Assembly (NCBI GenBank): GCA_012934845.2
Contig: WNNJ02002998.1
Span: 1-64,000, forward strand
Length of the DNA stretch: 64,000 nt
From: Pomphorhynchus laevis
Lineage: Eukaryota > Acanthocephala > Palaeacanthocephala > Echinorhynchida > Pomphorhynchidae
Direction: 5' to 3'
Under the pieces are notes generated by a model. The model was given only the letters and a program-made list of their open reading frames with translations, ran no database searches and was not told where the DNA came from. Positions 1 through 11,875 of the stretch are shown here, in pieces. Made by a program: the position numbers and the translations under genes. Within the stretch, counting starts at the first letter, position 1; each line of letters starts with the position of its first letter.

Positions 1-4
1 ATAC

Positions 5-8
<4 letters not shown>

Positions 9-95
<87 letters not shown>
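9..95. repeat. (TA)n microsatellite
   Basis: Nearly pure TA dinucleotide run at the left edge of the window. Confidence 0.95.
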
Positions 96-99
<4 letters not shown>

Positions 100-152
100 T
101 GCATTGTACGTTGTACACTATCGCTGGGACTCTCACAGGAGTACAATAGATT

Positions 153-210
153 TATGTTTATCTTACGATTTACACCAGCACAAGCTTGTGCTGGTGTAAA
201 TCGTAAGATA

Positions 211-216
<6 letters not shown>
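153..216. repeat. perfect 64-bp palindrome between two (TA)n tracts
   Basis: Bases 153-184 are the exact reverse complement of 185-216, with no spacer; the centre is AAGCTT. TA repeats follow directly on the right and lie about 60 bp away on the left. The palindrome could be a foldback relic or an insertion scar. Confidence 0.9.

Positions 217-277
<61 letters not shown>
217..277. repeat. (TA)n microsatellite
   Basis: TA run directly abutting the palindrome. Confidence 0.95.
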
Positions 278-280
<3 letters not shown>

Positions 281-353
281 TATTAATTTTTTATGATTCT
301 TTAATCAACGGTAAAAATTGTTGATTAAAGCTACTTATAATATTGCGTGTAAC

Positions 354-390
354 TTCCACCGAAGAAGGGCTGTGCCCGAAAGCTATGGAA
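354..390 (+). ncRNA. minimal hammerhead-like ribozyme relic, PLE style
   Basis: Stem I TTCCA (354-358) pairs with TGGAA (386-390). The core reads CCGAAGA (consensus CUGANGA, one change). Stem II is GGGC/GCCC after a bulged A, then GAAA at 378-381, then a loopless stem III AGCT and CTA before the predicted cleavage point. A loopless stem III is typical of minimal hammerheads in Penelope-like elements, which act as dimers. The core change suggests decay. Confidence 0.5.
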
Positions 391-2050
391 ATTTAAATAA
401 TATACTGTTGTTTGCTATAATTGTGCTAGTTTTAACTAAACAACCAACAATATATATAATAGTATCTTGTTGATAACTGCGTGATGATGAAAAGTGATCC
501 AATAAGTTTTATGCCATAATGTTTATTCTTAAGCGATCTTCACAGTCGTCAGCAAAATTTCGCATGATTTAACTATAGCTTTCTGAGCTGATGATGTGAT
601 TATCCTTTCTTTCTCCGGCGCTTAAGTATGGGTAAGATGCGTTGAATTTCATATCTACTTATTTCGACGTAAATAAACTATCCATAAAAATAGAAAAGCC
701 AAATATTATAAAATTTATGTGAGGTGGTCCTCTTCGACGAAATGATGTTCTGCATCTAAATAATAAGTATCGATAATTTTGCATCAGCTACTTGATGTCT
801 TATTAACATCAAGAATGTCCATCACGTTTCACTATATATCTAGAATACGAAAGTAGCAATGGCAACTTCTCTGATTCCAAATCTTGGTAAACTTTCTTTC
901 GAGGATAATCTTAATTATTTTAGTATAACGCTTCTCCATATTTTTGAGTATGCCTTAAAGGTATTCTGGTCAGATTTATCAGAACTAAGCTTTGGACAGT
1001 TAGACAGGTGCCCATGGTGATTTGTCAAGAGCTTGAAATGTAAAATGATCGCTGGTGTGGCAGGTTTCACTGCACGGCTTTTACGACACATTTTGCCGTA
1101 ATCGCATACTTATGCACAACCGCAACGATAACCTCACGTGCTTATTTTGTGAACTATCATGTAAGTCTATTCCTTCTGTGTTGCCTGTATTTTCGGGGGT
1201 CGTTCCACAACTGGTACTGAACCAACATTTCAAAATAAATTGTGTTCAATTTAGTCGGTCAGCGAATCGATCTACAAGAGTAATAAGAAATTAAGCTACT
1301 AATCTGACAATATATCGATGGTAATTACCATTTTCGTTACTAATCTGCTAGCCTGCTTGCTATAGTAGTTGTGCAGGCTTTTAACGTTAAATTTACTGTT
1401 TTTATCAAATCAAGCTGAGAGGCGGGGATTAGCGTTTAATAAATTGCTCTACATAAATTAGCTTTAAATTAAATAATTTGCTATTGATAAATTTTTAAAA
1501 TATACATTTTAATAGTTATATAAATGCTACATATAAAATCTGTATATATAACACGATATGGAAATTTCACTGTTTGCCGAAACCCTTATTGAAGTACTTT
1601 ATTAATATTATGTATAAACAATATGAATAGATGTTCTTAACAGTTAAGAAATCAAAGTTATTTAAAACGTTTCGTTGAAACTTTTTCAATGGTATATATT
1701 TATCTCTCTAAGTGTTTATAAGTAAAAAACACTGAGAGAGATAAATCTATACAATTGAAAAGTTTAAATAAGCGAAACTTTTAAATACCTTTAATTTTGT
1801 GACAATGAAGAACAACCTTTATATTGGTTATATAATATATCTATAATTTTTGTATCTTTTATATATAAGCTTATAAGCTATATTATTATAAACCAACTGA
1901 AATAATATATATAAAGTATCTGTCTATTTATTAATGTATAATATTCCATATATTTAAATATAAACTTTTAAATATTTCAAGTCATTAGAAAATAATTTAT
2001 GATACGGTTAATTTAATTATGTAAATAACGAAAATAATGTTTTCGTTTAG
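391..2050. other. AT-rich DNA upstream of the convertase exons, no gene recognised
   Basis: I see no convincing exon here, and in particular not the catalytic Ser exon that should precede the convertase exon at 2051. The open frame at 1055-1294 has no recognisable domain. A hairpin lies at 1677-1766. Confidence 0.4.
1677..1766. repeat. short inverted repeat (hairpin)
   Basis: Arms at about 1678-1719 and 1728-1765 contain TATCTCTCT and AGAGAGATA and end in matching AAACTTTTTC / GAAAAGTTT, giving about 38 bp per arm with a short loop. Confidence 0.7.
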
Positions 2051-2177
2051 TAAATCCATATTTCGGTTTTGGACTTATTGATGCACGATTAGCAACATTG
2101 ATAGCAAAGCAATGGCGGACATTACCGCCTTTTCAGCAATGCGTTTATGATGTTATTCCGAGACACATTTCTCCAAG
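2051..2177 (+). CDS. convertase exon: end of catalytic domain, start of P domain
   Basis: The acceptor TTTCGTTTAG ends at 2050 and the donor GTAAAA begins at 2178. The frame NPYFGFGLIDARLATLIAKQ matches the conserved GFGL.DA segment that ends the subtilisin domain, followed by W..LPP...C. Two bases of the last codon are left over and complete with the first base at 2261. Confidence 0.9.
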
Positions 2178-5100
2178 GTAAAAGCGTTAGATCGAGTAAT
2201 ATTTTAAGTTAATATTTTACAATCCACTCATTTTAAAATATTCTATAAGATTTCCTTAAGATTTATAGCTCCAGGAGAAAAAAGTGTGATTTCATTTTAT
2301 GCTAACGGATGTCGAAATAAACCAAATGAGTTGAGTTTTATCGAACATGTAGAAGTAGTTCTAACTATCAGGACTGCATTCCGTGGTGACCTGAAACTTA
2401 CGTTGGTTTCTCCTATGAAAACCAATTCAACTTTACTTCACTACAGATCAAAAGATGCTAGCAACACGCCGCTTAAGAATTGGCCGTTTATGACTACACA
2501 TTTTTGGGGTGAAAATCCAAGAGGCAAATGGATACTCGAAATTTCCTGCAGAAATCGTAGTAAGTTAATAATTCATTTTTTTCGAATCAAAATCTTTTGA
2601 TATTTTTGATATTAGTTTATATGGAATAATTTGCATTAAACTGCTAATTATATAATAATTAGCAAGTACGATAATTCAAATCTTGTACACTTGAAACATA
2701 TTATTATATAATTGTAATATAACATAATTAATAAAATTATGTAATAGAACATAATAATATAATTTAATATAACATATTATTATGAAACATATTATTCATC
2801 TAATTTGTGTACTAAACAAATTATTTTACTGGCATAACAATACATACAATTATATGAAATTGAAAGTTATGATTTTTAATGATTTGTCCTCGACGTATAT
2901 TGACGTTCATTTGCTCTTAATACCATGATTATTTGTCTATATTATCACGTTACGATACTGTGTGCAAAGATATACGTTAATAACTTTTGTTTATTCATTG
3001 GACATTTTACACATTAAACATGTTATGCCATTATGCAAAGATAAAAGTTGATAACTTACGTTTATTATTAATCTTACAACTACCAACTATGTTATACGAG
3101 CAGCAACACATACAGTTTTAATCTTTTGTATCCAAATTATGTTTTAATCTTTTGTTAGTATCATGCTTGATTGGGAAATTGTTTATATATACTTAGATAT
3201 ATCATCGAGTATTATAAAAGGTGAAATAATCTAGAAGAGGATATAGACAGAAAGTGTGAAGACTAGACAGAATTTATTAAACACTATGATGTACTGTTAT
3301 TTTACTACAAAAACATTATATACTGGCAATGTCAAAAAATTCAAATTTTGAGTTTCGATAGGTTTGGATTAGTATGGGCATGATTAAATTTGTTCATCTT
3401 ACATTTAATGGCTTTAAAAGAACTCAGTGATAACATCTACTCAAAACTATTGTAATTTCGTTATTTATATGGAGTCCAATTTTTTAAATAGTTATTTTGA
3501 TTTTATTGTATAATATATTGCTTAATTATAATATAATTGCATTATTTATTTAAGTTAGATGGTACCGGTTGCCTAAAAAATATACCCTCTTTTAAAATCC
3601 TATAACATTTTAACTATTAAAGAAAAGGTATGAAAATTTTCAGATATGATCATAAAAAGTATATAAGCATGCATTAGTCAATATTTTTTTGTAAATGTGG
3701 GTTAACCTTTTAAAATAGCTCAGCTGACTATTGAACAGTGCAAGCTTATCGTGTGAACATATAACAGTTCATAATCAAAATAAAGAACGTTCGGGTTAAC
3801 CGAAAACTCTTACAACTGAACATGATATTGAAATACTGTGATAGCTAAATGAAGATGACTATACAACGTCTGTTAGAAAAATAGCTCATTAAGCACAGTA
3901 AAAAGAGAAAGTGTAGGAATAATTAAAATATATCTGAATTTAAAAGCATAAAAATGCAGTGCCCTTAAAATGCCAATTACATTAAAATGCAATGGACAAT
4001 TTTGAAAAACATGTTTATAATTGTATTGAATCCAATGGAGGCAACTGTGGATATTAACGCGTAAGTAAAATCAATTTTTAAGTAAATATTTTTTATTTTT
4101 TAATTTATTTATGAATTAAAGTTAAAAAATTTAATTTTTATAAATTTTTAATAAACAAAATTTTCTTGCTATTTACAAACAAAACTTATTTCATCTTCTG
4201 TATTTGTTGGTTTAAACGTTATATATGTTACCAAGGTTTTAATTTTTGGTTACCCAATATACGTTTTGAAGAGTTTGCTTTTGTAAAAATTTAAAAATAT
4301 TTAAAGTTTAAAATATTTCACTCGAAATTTTTACTACCAATTTCACTCATATATTCATTAATATCTTACTCTAAATTTATTTTAATTTACTCCTAATTGG
4401 GGCCGATAAAATTTGTTGGAGTTGTTTTTTAGAGTATTTATGATTAAAGCACCTTTTTCGTAAGGAAAAGTACTGTGCCGAATTTCAACAGGAAACATTA
4501 CAATTTCTTTTTATTTCTCGAAATATTAAATTGCTATTTTAATGATTTTTATATATAATAAAATATAATTGGTTTCTATAAATTGGTTGTGAAACTGAAA
4601 CCAATTGAAATTTTTCGAAGTGATTGTATAGTAATATGGTTTCTCTTGAAATAATTTCTGTGTTTGTATAGTAACTTATGATTTTATAATTGATTATTTG
4701 TGCCGACTTCATTCTGCAAATTGAATGAAAGTATAAAATTTTCAAAAGGTTTAAATGAATGTATTTCATTCAATCTAATTGCTATTACAGCAGACGAGTC
4801 GAGTGATCGTTAGTCACCATTTAAAGGACAAAAACGTGAAACATAGGTATCGAATCAGTGATTGATGAGGTTCACCTATACTGAAAGGAAGCGTACTGTT
4901 GTTGGCTAATAAATAGGATTAAAGCAACGTGTAGAGTGAAGTTAGTAAAATAAATAAATTTTAATTGCATCAATAACTGCGCAATTAAAGTACTTTAAAA
5001 TAAAATTTTCGTAAAGTAATTTTAGTTATAAAATTAATATAATTTTACTTCTTAAAATACTAATATATTTTGTATTTTAACTTTGTAAAATATCAAAAAT

Positions 5101-5473
5101 TATAATATTCGCTCATCGCTTCTAATGGAATCCACCTATACAGAGTAGTTCATGTACAGTTCTACTTCTAGGATTAAAGTGATTATGCGAGGGGGATAAT
5201 AAACGAAAACGGCAAAAGGAAATATGGCATGAATATGCAAAATATACACAGATATACTCCTCAAATGTTACAGAAGATATGATCATTTAAATGCTGCAAT
5301 TAATTGTCATTTTATATAATTTAGATATGGGATTCGGTCCATCAACGATCGAAAACTTCACTATTTTGTTCTATGGCACATATGAATTTCCTATCCCAGC
5401 CAGATGGCCTAACAAGCGGAAGGGTTGGGCACGATATATTAAAAAGCAGTTGTATATAGAGGCCAGCGATTAA
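2051..5473 (+). CDS. proprotein convertase (kexin/furin family), 3' end of gene, three exons
   Basis: This family cuts precursor proteins after dibasic sites in the secretory pathway. The spliced exons 2051-2177, 2261-2559 and 5325-5473 read in one frame for 190 residues to a TAA. The frame starts with FGFGLIDA, the end of the subtilisin domain. It continues through the P domain, with the family motifs EHV, RGDL, SPM.T, FMTTH.WGE, G.W.LE and finally LFYGT. The P domain stabilises the protease and is diagnostic for convertases as against bacterial subtilisins. The tail after LFYGT is only about 31 residues, basic, with no membrane segment or Cys-rich domain, as in the short soluble members. 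Furin-like and PC2-like assignments both remain open. The catalytic Asp, His and Ser exons must lie left of the window, or upstream exons were missed. Confidence 0.88.
2261..2559 (+). CDS. convertase exon: P domain core
   Basis: I chose the acceptor TTTCCTTAAG ending at 2260 because its phase joins with the previous exon; the nearer AG at 2268 would break the frame. The exon encodes the P-domain motifs EHV, RGDLKL, LVSPM, WPFMTTH, WGENPRGKW. The donor is GTAAGT at 2560. Intron 1 is only 83 bp and the next intron about 2.8 kb. Confidence 0.9.
2560..5324 (+). other. convertase intron, AT-rich
   Basis: Long intron between the last two exons. No gene is seen inside it. The only structured piece I recognise is a decayed copy of the family F ribozyme repeat at about 4820-4930. 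Confidence 0.7.
4820..4930 (+). ncRNA. decayed family F permuted-hammerhead relic
   Basis: It shows the order AAAA-ACGTG, then TTGATGAGG, then GCGTA-CTG, as in the better copies at 29.3 and 39.8 kb, but both core strands carry changes (GAAA to AAAA, CTGATGA to TTGATGA). Probably a dead copy. Confidence 0.4.
5325..5473 (+). CDS. convertase terminal exon
   Basis: The acceptor TTATATAATTTAG ends at 5324. The first two bases complete an Asn codon with base 2559. The exon encodes the end of the P domain (ENFTILFYGT) and a short basic tail to TAA at 5471-5473. Confidence 0.88.
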
Positions 5474-6113
5474 ATAGAAGCGATTGCAACGATATAATTG
5501 TATATCTATATTGTTTTACATAATGTTGATTATGGCGAAACTTCTTTTACCCTAATATTGTTGTTGTGATTAGTTGTAGAATTTAATTATATTTTCACTC
5601 TTTGGCATTTATATTATTAATTTGTTATAACTCAATATCACCGGAAAATGTTAGCAGCTCTTCTTTTCATCATCAATAAATAATATTTTTTATTTATAGA
5701 AACTAAGGAAAATCGAACACGAAAAAGCTTATTCAATATATCAATAGCAACGACCATCATTATCAGGAAAACTTTTACTGCTTTGTACATTAAAATAACA
5801 AAAACAAATAAATAAATAAAGATTTTCTTAATAAAATAAATAACATGGATAAATTTCAATTATCAAATAAAGACAAAAACCGTTAGAAGTTTATTCTTGG
5901 TCTTCTTCTTTTAAAGTCTTCTGTCTTTATGGCCTCAGGTCTAGTGGGATCTGAGTCATCCAGCCAATCCAACACGCCGACCTTTGACTAAACCACCTGG
6001 GGTCTTTCACCCCCGAAGAGTCTAGTCGGTGCTGACTATGCTGGGTAAACGCGAGACGAGGAGCTTGAGAAACCTTAGTATTTGTTCTGGGGGACGTCCT
6101 CTTGAAAAGAAGA

Positions 6114-6725
6114 CTAATCCCGAGATAGCCCAAGTACCCCATAGGCGCACTTGGGTTTCACTTTCAATGACAGGTGTTGGGCCCGTTTCAGGGCCCATCT
6201 AGCTCTCTTCAGGATACGTTTAAATCTATCCAGGTCAGCTTTCGCTGACCAGCTCATCGTAATGGTGTACCCCAGGTATTTTACTCGATATGTGAAGGTA
6301 GGAAGTGGTTGATTAGTCTGGATGGAAGATAGAGCTGAGAGTGCTAATCTCTTGAGTTTTTTCTTTGTCGCTGGGGCGCCATGAAAGACAACCACCTGCG
6401 ATTTGGAGGAGTTTAAAACAAGGTTGGAAAAGGGCAGCTGATCTTTTAATCTTGTAAAGAAACGGCTGATGTTAGAGACTACATCTTTGCACCTGCGTCC
6501 AGAGAACAGGGATGTGGTATCATCAGCGTATACTACAAGATGTTGATCGCGTTTGAATTTTTTGGAGAGTTCAATGGAGGCAGCAAGATACAAGATTGGA
6601 GAAAGTGGGGAGCCTTGAGGCACACCTGTAATAGGGTAGAACTGACGTGGATCAGGGTAGTCTTCATAGAAGAATCGCTTGGTGTACAACAATATTTCCA
6701 CCCTGTTCACAATTCTCGCAGGCAA
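6114..6725 (-). pseudogene. LINE reverse transcriptase fragment
   Basis: About 203 residues. They hold the reverse transcriptase motif GVPQGSPLSPILY and the catalytic YADDT, followed by SKSQVVVF and KYLGYT, the usual thumb-proximal motifs of LINE enzymes. Upstream palm motifs lie outside this frame. It shares an almost identical segment with the plus-strand copy at 45400-46000. Confidence 0.85.
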
Positions 6726-7569
6726 CCAGAGGGACCTGAGAGAAGTGATAAAAATGGAATGAAATTGCGGTCAAATGCAGCCGAATAGTCAAGAAACACA
6801 GCCACAGCAAGCTGATGACTGTTATCTTGACAAAACTATTGCACTTCACCTATTGCTGAATGGACTAAGCGATCTTTTACGTACCCATGAAAACCTGGTA
6901 GGATTAAATTTCGCCTACTTAGATAATCGCGGATTTTACACGCAAGCGCTTTTTCGTAAACGGAGATGAGGGAGTTTTGATTTGAATTGAAATATGCCGC
7001 AGATCTTTGGGACATGTAAACGACTTATTTTTAAGTAAACACTCTACAGCTAATATTGATGTTAGCAAAGTCAGACGGGGAGGCTAATAGCATTGTTATG
7101 GCGACTTCCTTTCTCTGAGTGTCTGTCAAAAGCTGACAGACATGAGTGGAGAGTGGCACATGGGTTCTGGAGGTGCCCGGGAGTGGCCCCACGAGTTAAA
7201 AATATCTGTAACAGATAAGTCCCTACTCCTAAAGTCACTTCGAGAGCGCTTGTCTGGCGGAAACAGAGAGATTAGGAAGGTGTAGCATTTTAGCTAGGAC
7301 CTTGAGCTTTGTTGGTGTGGGATTGTATATGCGACCTTTATAGGTAGTCGATAGTATCGCGGTAGCTCGCGAAGATAAGTAGGTATAAAATTCGGTCAAA
7401 CTCTCATTACCAATTTGGGGGAAGAGTTGGATAGCTGCCTGAAAGAAGGCCACCCTGATAGGATCAAAGTGGAACCTTCTCATCAGTAACGTATCTTCCT
7501 CTAATCGCCAACGAATTAGGTCATGAGAGGTGGTCTGAAGTTGGCGCGACTGTTCAGTACAGAAGGGTT

Positions 7570-7905
7570 TCAACAACCACTTCTTATGTAGCAGTAATAT
7601 GTTGAGGAGTGAATTAGTAGTTGAGCAATGAAAGGTGGGGGTGGTGGTTTGTGAATAAGATAGTCGTTCCTGGATATGCGGTTTCCTGCATTAATCCAAC
7701 GACCAGTTCTGTAGTTGAAGTATCCAAGTAACATGTCATAGCCACTACCCAATATACGATCCAGGAGGTCACGATTCTTGTGAATTTCTCCTGACCGTAT
7801 ATAAATATTGGCTATGCTGATGCGTTTACCGTTCTTACGAAGTGATATAGCTAAACAAGATAGGGCAGGACAAGAATAGTTAAGAAGGAAGATCTTAAGG
7901 AGCAT
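7570..7905 (-). pseudogene. LINE APE-type endonuclease fragment
   Basis: Contains ISIANIYIR and MLLGYFNYRTGRW, matching the family motifs around the catalytic GDFN block. Here the block reads GYFN, so the acidic residue of that motif is lost. The frame at 7235-7576 continues into the linker before the reverse transcriptase. Confidence 0.65.
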
Positions 7906-8147
7906 TTAACTAAGGTTAGAAGACCTTGAGATGAAGAGGAATGAAGAGGGGTTATATACTGAGTGAAGTGGGTGTCAATATGCTGAGGGAAATATCGAGT
8001 AATGTCCTGGGGGATACAGGTAGACCGCGTATTCTGAGGGACTATAGCATCTGCATCTCTACCCGATAAAGGTTAAGGTCAGAAGCACCTCCCGAATTCC
8101 ACTGAAGGATATTCAGTGAAAAAGGCTCGGGTTTATTCACCATTGTG

Positions 8148-8800
8148 TTAGATTAGTTGGACGGGGGAAGCCAACCTAGACAGAGTAGGTGCGGGAAGGT
8201 TGATCATCCTACCACTAGCCCCATCCAGTGTAGGAACCCCCAGGGCAATATCTTCATTTCCCAGGTTTGAGGCGCTGCCTTTCTCCATCAGTAGTTTTCC
8301 GACTTTTAGATGGGGAACTGTACGAGCTGACGCACCTCTTTTCTTGGAATGTAACATAGTAGGTTCTGCCGGCATCGTCTTGGAATTAGAAGAGCCCTGA
8401 AAGACCAGTAAGCCCTGCAAGGCCGATACTAGGGGCGCAATCATACTCTCCATTTGCGCTAAAATAAATCTTTTATTGGAATCGATAAGTTGTATTATGT
8501 CTGTATTAGACATTCTGTCAGACGATGAGGCCACAGCAGAAAAACCAGTAAGAGGACTCGGAGTATGTGAAGGATCGTTGAAGGAACACTGGTAAGTTTT
8601 AAAATACTTACAACGCATAGACGACCACGCCGGGTGGTCTTGAGAGCAATTACTGCAGACTGAGGGAGTCGTGCATTTCGTCCCTACCAGCAGACTAATG
8701 CAGGAGTCGGACCCGCACACACCGCATGTTCACTTGGATGAACAGGACGATCCCCAATGCCCCCACTGGTGGCATACATTGCAATGGGGGGTACGTCCAA
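8148..8800 (-). pseudogene. LINE ORF1 zinc-knuckle region
   Basis: On the minus strand the Cys/His spacing CNVCHQWGHWGSSC, then CGVCGS..SC, then CSNCSQDHPAWSSMRC gives a run of CCHC-type knuckles, as in the nucleic-acid-binding ORF1 protein of Jockey-type LINEs. Confidence 0.7.
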
Positions 8801-8968
8801 TTGTCTTGTTCGATTATTGTGAATCTTAGGTTGTACTTCAGGAAGGGGTTTTATGCCGGTTTAGATAGTATAAGTGCCTGATCAGTGTTCACAGTTCCGA
8901 AGGCAACTGGAATTTCCACCCGTACTTGGACTTGACGGTCCGTACAGATGAAAAGTTAAATGTCTTTT

Positions 8969-9690
8969 TTAGTGAACACAAATCCTCCTCCTCAAGCAGA
9001 GGGGGAAATTCGAAATTTTCAGCGTAGCCTGGATAACTTTCAATTGTATTGAACCCAAATGTGTTAGATTTTTAGAGAAATACGAGTCATATTCGTTCAT
9101 CATATTGGAGTTTACAAAAGAAATTTCGATGGTGGTCTCGTACATCTTTACTGAGTTAAAGACAACTCTATTACAGTACAGTTTTACGAAATCTCTCAGA
9201 AAATAATTGAACAATTTATTTTCTTTCCATAGGCATCGTGAATGATATTATAGCCAAATTTTGTAGTTTACGTATGGGGGAGTACCCCGAGTCTATTGAA
9301 AAAATTGGTAACAAATTACTTACCTTAACGTCCTTATTTACGTTAGAACATGACATTACCATATCTTTTTCAGCAAAATTCGCAGCAAAAACGCTATCGT
9401 TTGATAGCTCCGACGTTACTTGCACACTCATTTTTACCAAATTGCGCAATGAATATATAACAATGAATATATAATACAATGAATAAACCATTTTTTCCTG
9501 TAATTATACTTATTTTTGAAAAGCATTTAGAAAAAATGAACATGTCGGAGTTTTCAAAGCATTCAAATGTTGCTGCAAAAACCAGTGGAATTCCAGCCAA
9601 CAAAGAGGTTCTTCATGTAAGTTCTTCTTCACACCGATTCAATAAGGTCAGTACTGTTTCATTTTTATCAGGTGATGGGGAAGTCCTTCC
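8969..9690 (-). pseudogene. LINE ORF1 N-terminal region
   Basis: The frame at 8969-9214 resembles that at 43234-43545 of the plus copy (a Y..YF...L...G..Q pattern). The stretch up to 9690 keeps open frames on both strands but no clear domain, and probably belongs to the 5' end of the element. Confidence 0.5.
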
Positions 9691-9743
9691 CCCATCTTAA
9701 AATTAATATATATATTAAATATATAATATATATAATATATATA

Positions 9744-9780
9744 CTGCAGAGTCCCGTAAGGACGAAACACGTGTCAAGCG
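9744..9780 (+). ncRNA. array A hammerhead 1 (damaged core)
   Basis: The core reads CTGCAGA, so the conserved A is lost. Stem II GTCCCGTAAGGAC and GAAA are intact. The stem I partner on the left is missing because the array begins here. Confidence 0.6.
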
Positions 9781-10034
9781 TTGTGTTTTGCGTGCGATTA
9801 CACACGGTTTGAGTTCATTGGAATACTGTGCGCACACTTGGGTAAATAGATGTAGTTCGCCCCAGCTTCATTCTGAACATTTTAGAAATATAAATGGAAT
9901 CCCTCGTGGATCCTGGACTGCTTTTCAATTTATACTTTAACAAAATATAATTGAATCAGCTTATATATCAGCAGAGAACTACATAGATTTGTTTCAGTGT
10001 GTGTTAATGTGCCATTGGATAAGAGTCATGTTCA

Positions 10035-10076
10035 CGCTACTGAAGAGTCCCGTAAGGACGAAACACGTGTCTAGCG
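10035..10076 (+). ncRNA. array A hammerhead 2 (intact core)
   Basis: Stem I CGCTA (10035-10039) pairs with TAGCG (10072-10076). The core CTGAAGA (10040-10046) fits CUGANGA. Stem II is GTCC/GGAC, then GAAA at 10060-10063. Stem III is the loopless ACACGTGT. The cleavage triplet is GTC, ending at 10071. Every conserved position is present. The short stem III suggests activity as a dimer or within the multimer transcript. Confidence 0.88.
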
Positions 10077-10330
10077 TTGTGTTTTGCGTTCGATTACACA
10101 CGGTTTGAGTTCATTGGAATACTGTGCGCACACTTGGGTAAATAGATGTAGTTCGCCCCAGCTTCATTCTGAACATTTTAGAAATATAAATGGAATCCCT
10201 CGTGGATCCTGGACTGCTTTTCAATTTATACTTTAACAAAATATAATTGAATCTGTTTATAGATCAGCAGAGAACTACATAGATTTGTTTCAGTGTGTGT
10301 TAATGTGCCATTGGATAAGAGTCATGTTCA

Positions 10331-10372
10331 CGCTACTGAAGAGTCCCGTAAAAACGAAACACGTGTCTAGCG
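10331..10372 (+). ncRNA. array A hammerhead 3
   Basis: Same layout with CGCTA/TAGCG, CTGAAGA, GAAA and GTC kept. Stem II is weakened (GTCCCGTAAAAAC). Confidence 0.75.
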
Positions 10373-10626
10373 TTGTGTTTTGCGTTCGATTACACACGGT
10401 TTGAGTTCATTGGATTACTGTGCGCACACTTGGGTAAATAGATGTAGTTCGCCCCAGTTTCATTCTGAACATTTTAGAAATATAAATGGAATCCCTCGTG
10501 GATCCTGGACTGCTTTTCAATTTATACTTTAACAAAATATAATTGAATCTGTTTATAGATCAGCAGAGAAATACATAGATATGTTTCAGTGTGTGTAGAT
10601 GTGCCATTGGAAAAGAGTCGAGTTCA

Positions 10627-10668
10627 CGCTACTGAAGAGTCCCGTAAAGACGAAACACGTGTCTAGCG
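10627..10668 (+). ncRNA. array A hammerhead 4
   Basis: Stem I CGCTA/TAGCG, core CTGAAGA at 10632-10638, stem II GTCCCGTAAAGAC, GAAA at 10652-10655, GTC ending at 10663. Confidence 0.82.
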
Positions 10669-10877
10669 TTGTGTTTTGCGTTCGATTACACACGGTTTGA
10701 GTTCATTGGATTACTGTGCGCACACTTGGGTAAATAGATGTAGTTCGCCCCAGTTTCATTCTGAACATTTTAGAAATATAAATGGAATCCCTCGTGGATC
10801 CTGGACTGCTTTTCAAATTATACTTTAACAATATATATATACAAATTGTTATTGCGAAAAATCGCTGTATATTATAA

Positions 10878-10909
<32 letters not shown>

Positions 10910-10991
10910 AGTAGTTGCTAGGTCACACGAGGTGACTTTCGCATTGAAAACCAGCTACAGAATCCTTCCTTCATGATATCCAATTCCATAC

Positions 10992-11081
10992 ACCCTGACT
11001 ACTAACGGCGCCATTGCCACAGCCGTTTTCGTTTCGCCCGCTTTTTGCCACATGTTGGTAGCCCCGGGCTCGTCAGAAGGC
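10992..11081 (-). ncRNA. array B hammerhead, long stems II and III
   Basis: On the minus strand, stem I GCCTT (11081-11077) is followed by the core CTGACGA (11076-11070). Extended stem II starts GCCCG and closes with CGGGC; inside it GCTAC pairs with GTGGC. GAAA is at 11035-11032. Stem III contains AACGGC/GCCGTT. The triplet GTC is at 10999-10997, followed by stem I partner AGGGT. All conserved bases are present; stem I has wobble pairs. Confidence 0.7.
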
Positions 11082-11433
11082 TGACTACCAACTCTTCGCC
11101 TTTTGAAATTTGAATTATCCGAGATTCGAGCTGTCGCTTTCCGTACTTGGCTTGCGCTCTTGACTGCTAGGCTACGAATCCAGGATTACCAGATTTCACA
11201 CAGTATATGAAACCTTCCATCATGATCTCCAGAAACTGCATTGTCCGAGATGCTCTCTGGCATGCTTGTTATAGATTGTATCGTATGGGATCATGAAGAT
11301 CGATTGAAATCGGGACTGGTGATCCTTTGATGGATGCTTATTTATGTATTGAATAGTTGCTAGGTCACACAAGGTGACTTTCGCATTGAAAACCAGCTAC
11401 AGAATCCTTCCTTCATGATATCCAATTCCATAC

Positions 11434-11524
11434 ACCCTGACTACTAACGGCGCTATTGTCCACAGCCGTTTTCGTTTCGCCCGCTTTTTGCCACATGTTG
11501 GTAGCCCAAGGCTCGTCAGAAGGC
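11434..11524 (-). ncRNA. array B hammerhead, second unit
   Basis: CTGACGA at 11519-11513, GAAA and GTC (11441-11439) placed as in the first unit. Confidence 0.65.
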
Positions 11525-11875
11525 TGACTACCAACTCTTCGCCTTTTAAAATTTGAATTATCCGAGATTCGAGCTGTCGCTTTCCGTACTTGGCTTGCGC
11601 TCTTGATGCTAGGCTACGAATCCAGGGTTACCAGATTTCACACAGTATATGAAACCTTCTATCATGATCTCCAGAAACTGCATTGTCCGAGTTGCTCTCT
11701 GGCATGCTTGTTATAGATTGTATCGTATGGGATCATGAAGATCGATTAAAATCGGGACTGGTGATCCTTTGATGGATGCTTATTTATGTATTGAGTAGTT
11801 GCTAGGTCACACGAGGTGACTTTCGCATTGAAAACCAGCTACAGAATCCTTCCTTCATGATATCCAATTCCATAC

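Larger units (their letters stand above)
5885..9690 (-). mobile_element. Jockey-like non-LTR retrotransposon (LINE), degenerate
   Basis: Read on the minus strand from about 9690 to 5885: an ORF1 region, a run of zinc knuckles, an APE-type endonuclease and a reverse transcriptase. The same element occurs on the plus strand at 43100-46300. The copies share the 3' end near the ACCTGAGGCC motif (here about 5930-5945, there 46260-46272). The reading frames are broken in several places. CCHC-bearing ORF1, APE endonuclease and YADDT reverse transcriptase point to the Jockey superfamily; the exact clade is inferred. Confidence 0.8.
9744..10840 (+). repeat. array A: 296-bp tandem repeats, one hammerhead per unit
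   Basis: The cores start at 9744, 10040, 10336 and 10632, exactly 296 bp apart. The units are nearly identical; the last is cut short in (TA)-rich DNA at about 10840. Unit size, tandem layout and a type I hammerhead with minimal stem III match animal retrozymes. There is no coding capacity. Confidence 0.9.

Noticed and set aside
1055-1294. Upstream convertase exon
   Set aside because: The translation lacks the catalytic motifs and has no matching splice phase with 2051.
2261-2268. Nearer 3' splice site (AG at 2267-2268) for the convertase P-domain exon
   Set aside because: It leaves the wrong phase with the exon ending at 2177; the AG at 2259-2260 joins in frame.
9744-10840. CRISPR array
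   Set aside because: Repeats are 296 bp with no short unique spacers, in a eukaryotic genome.
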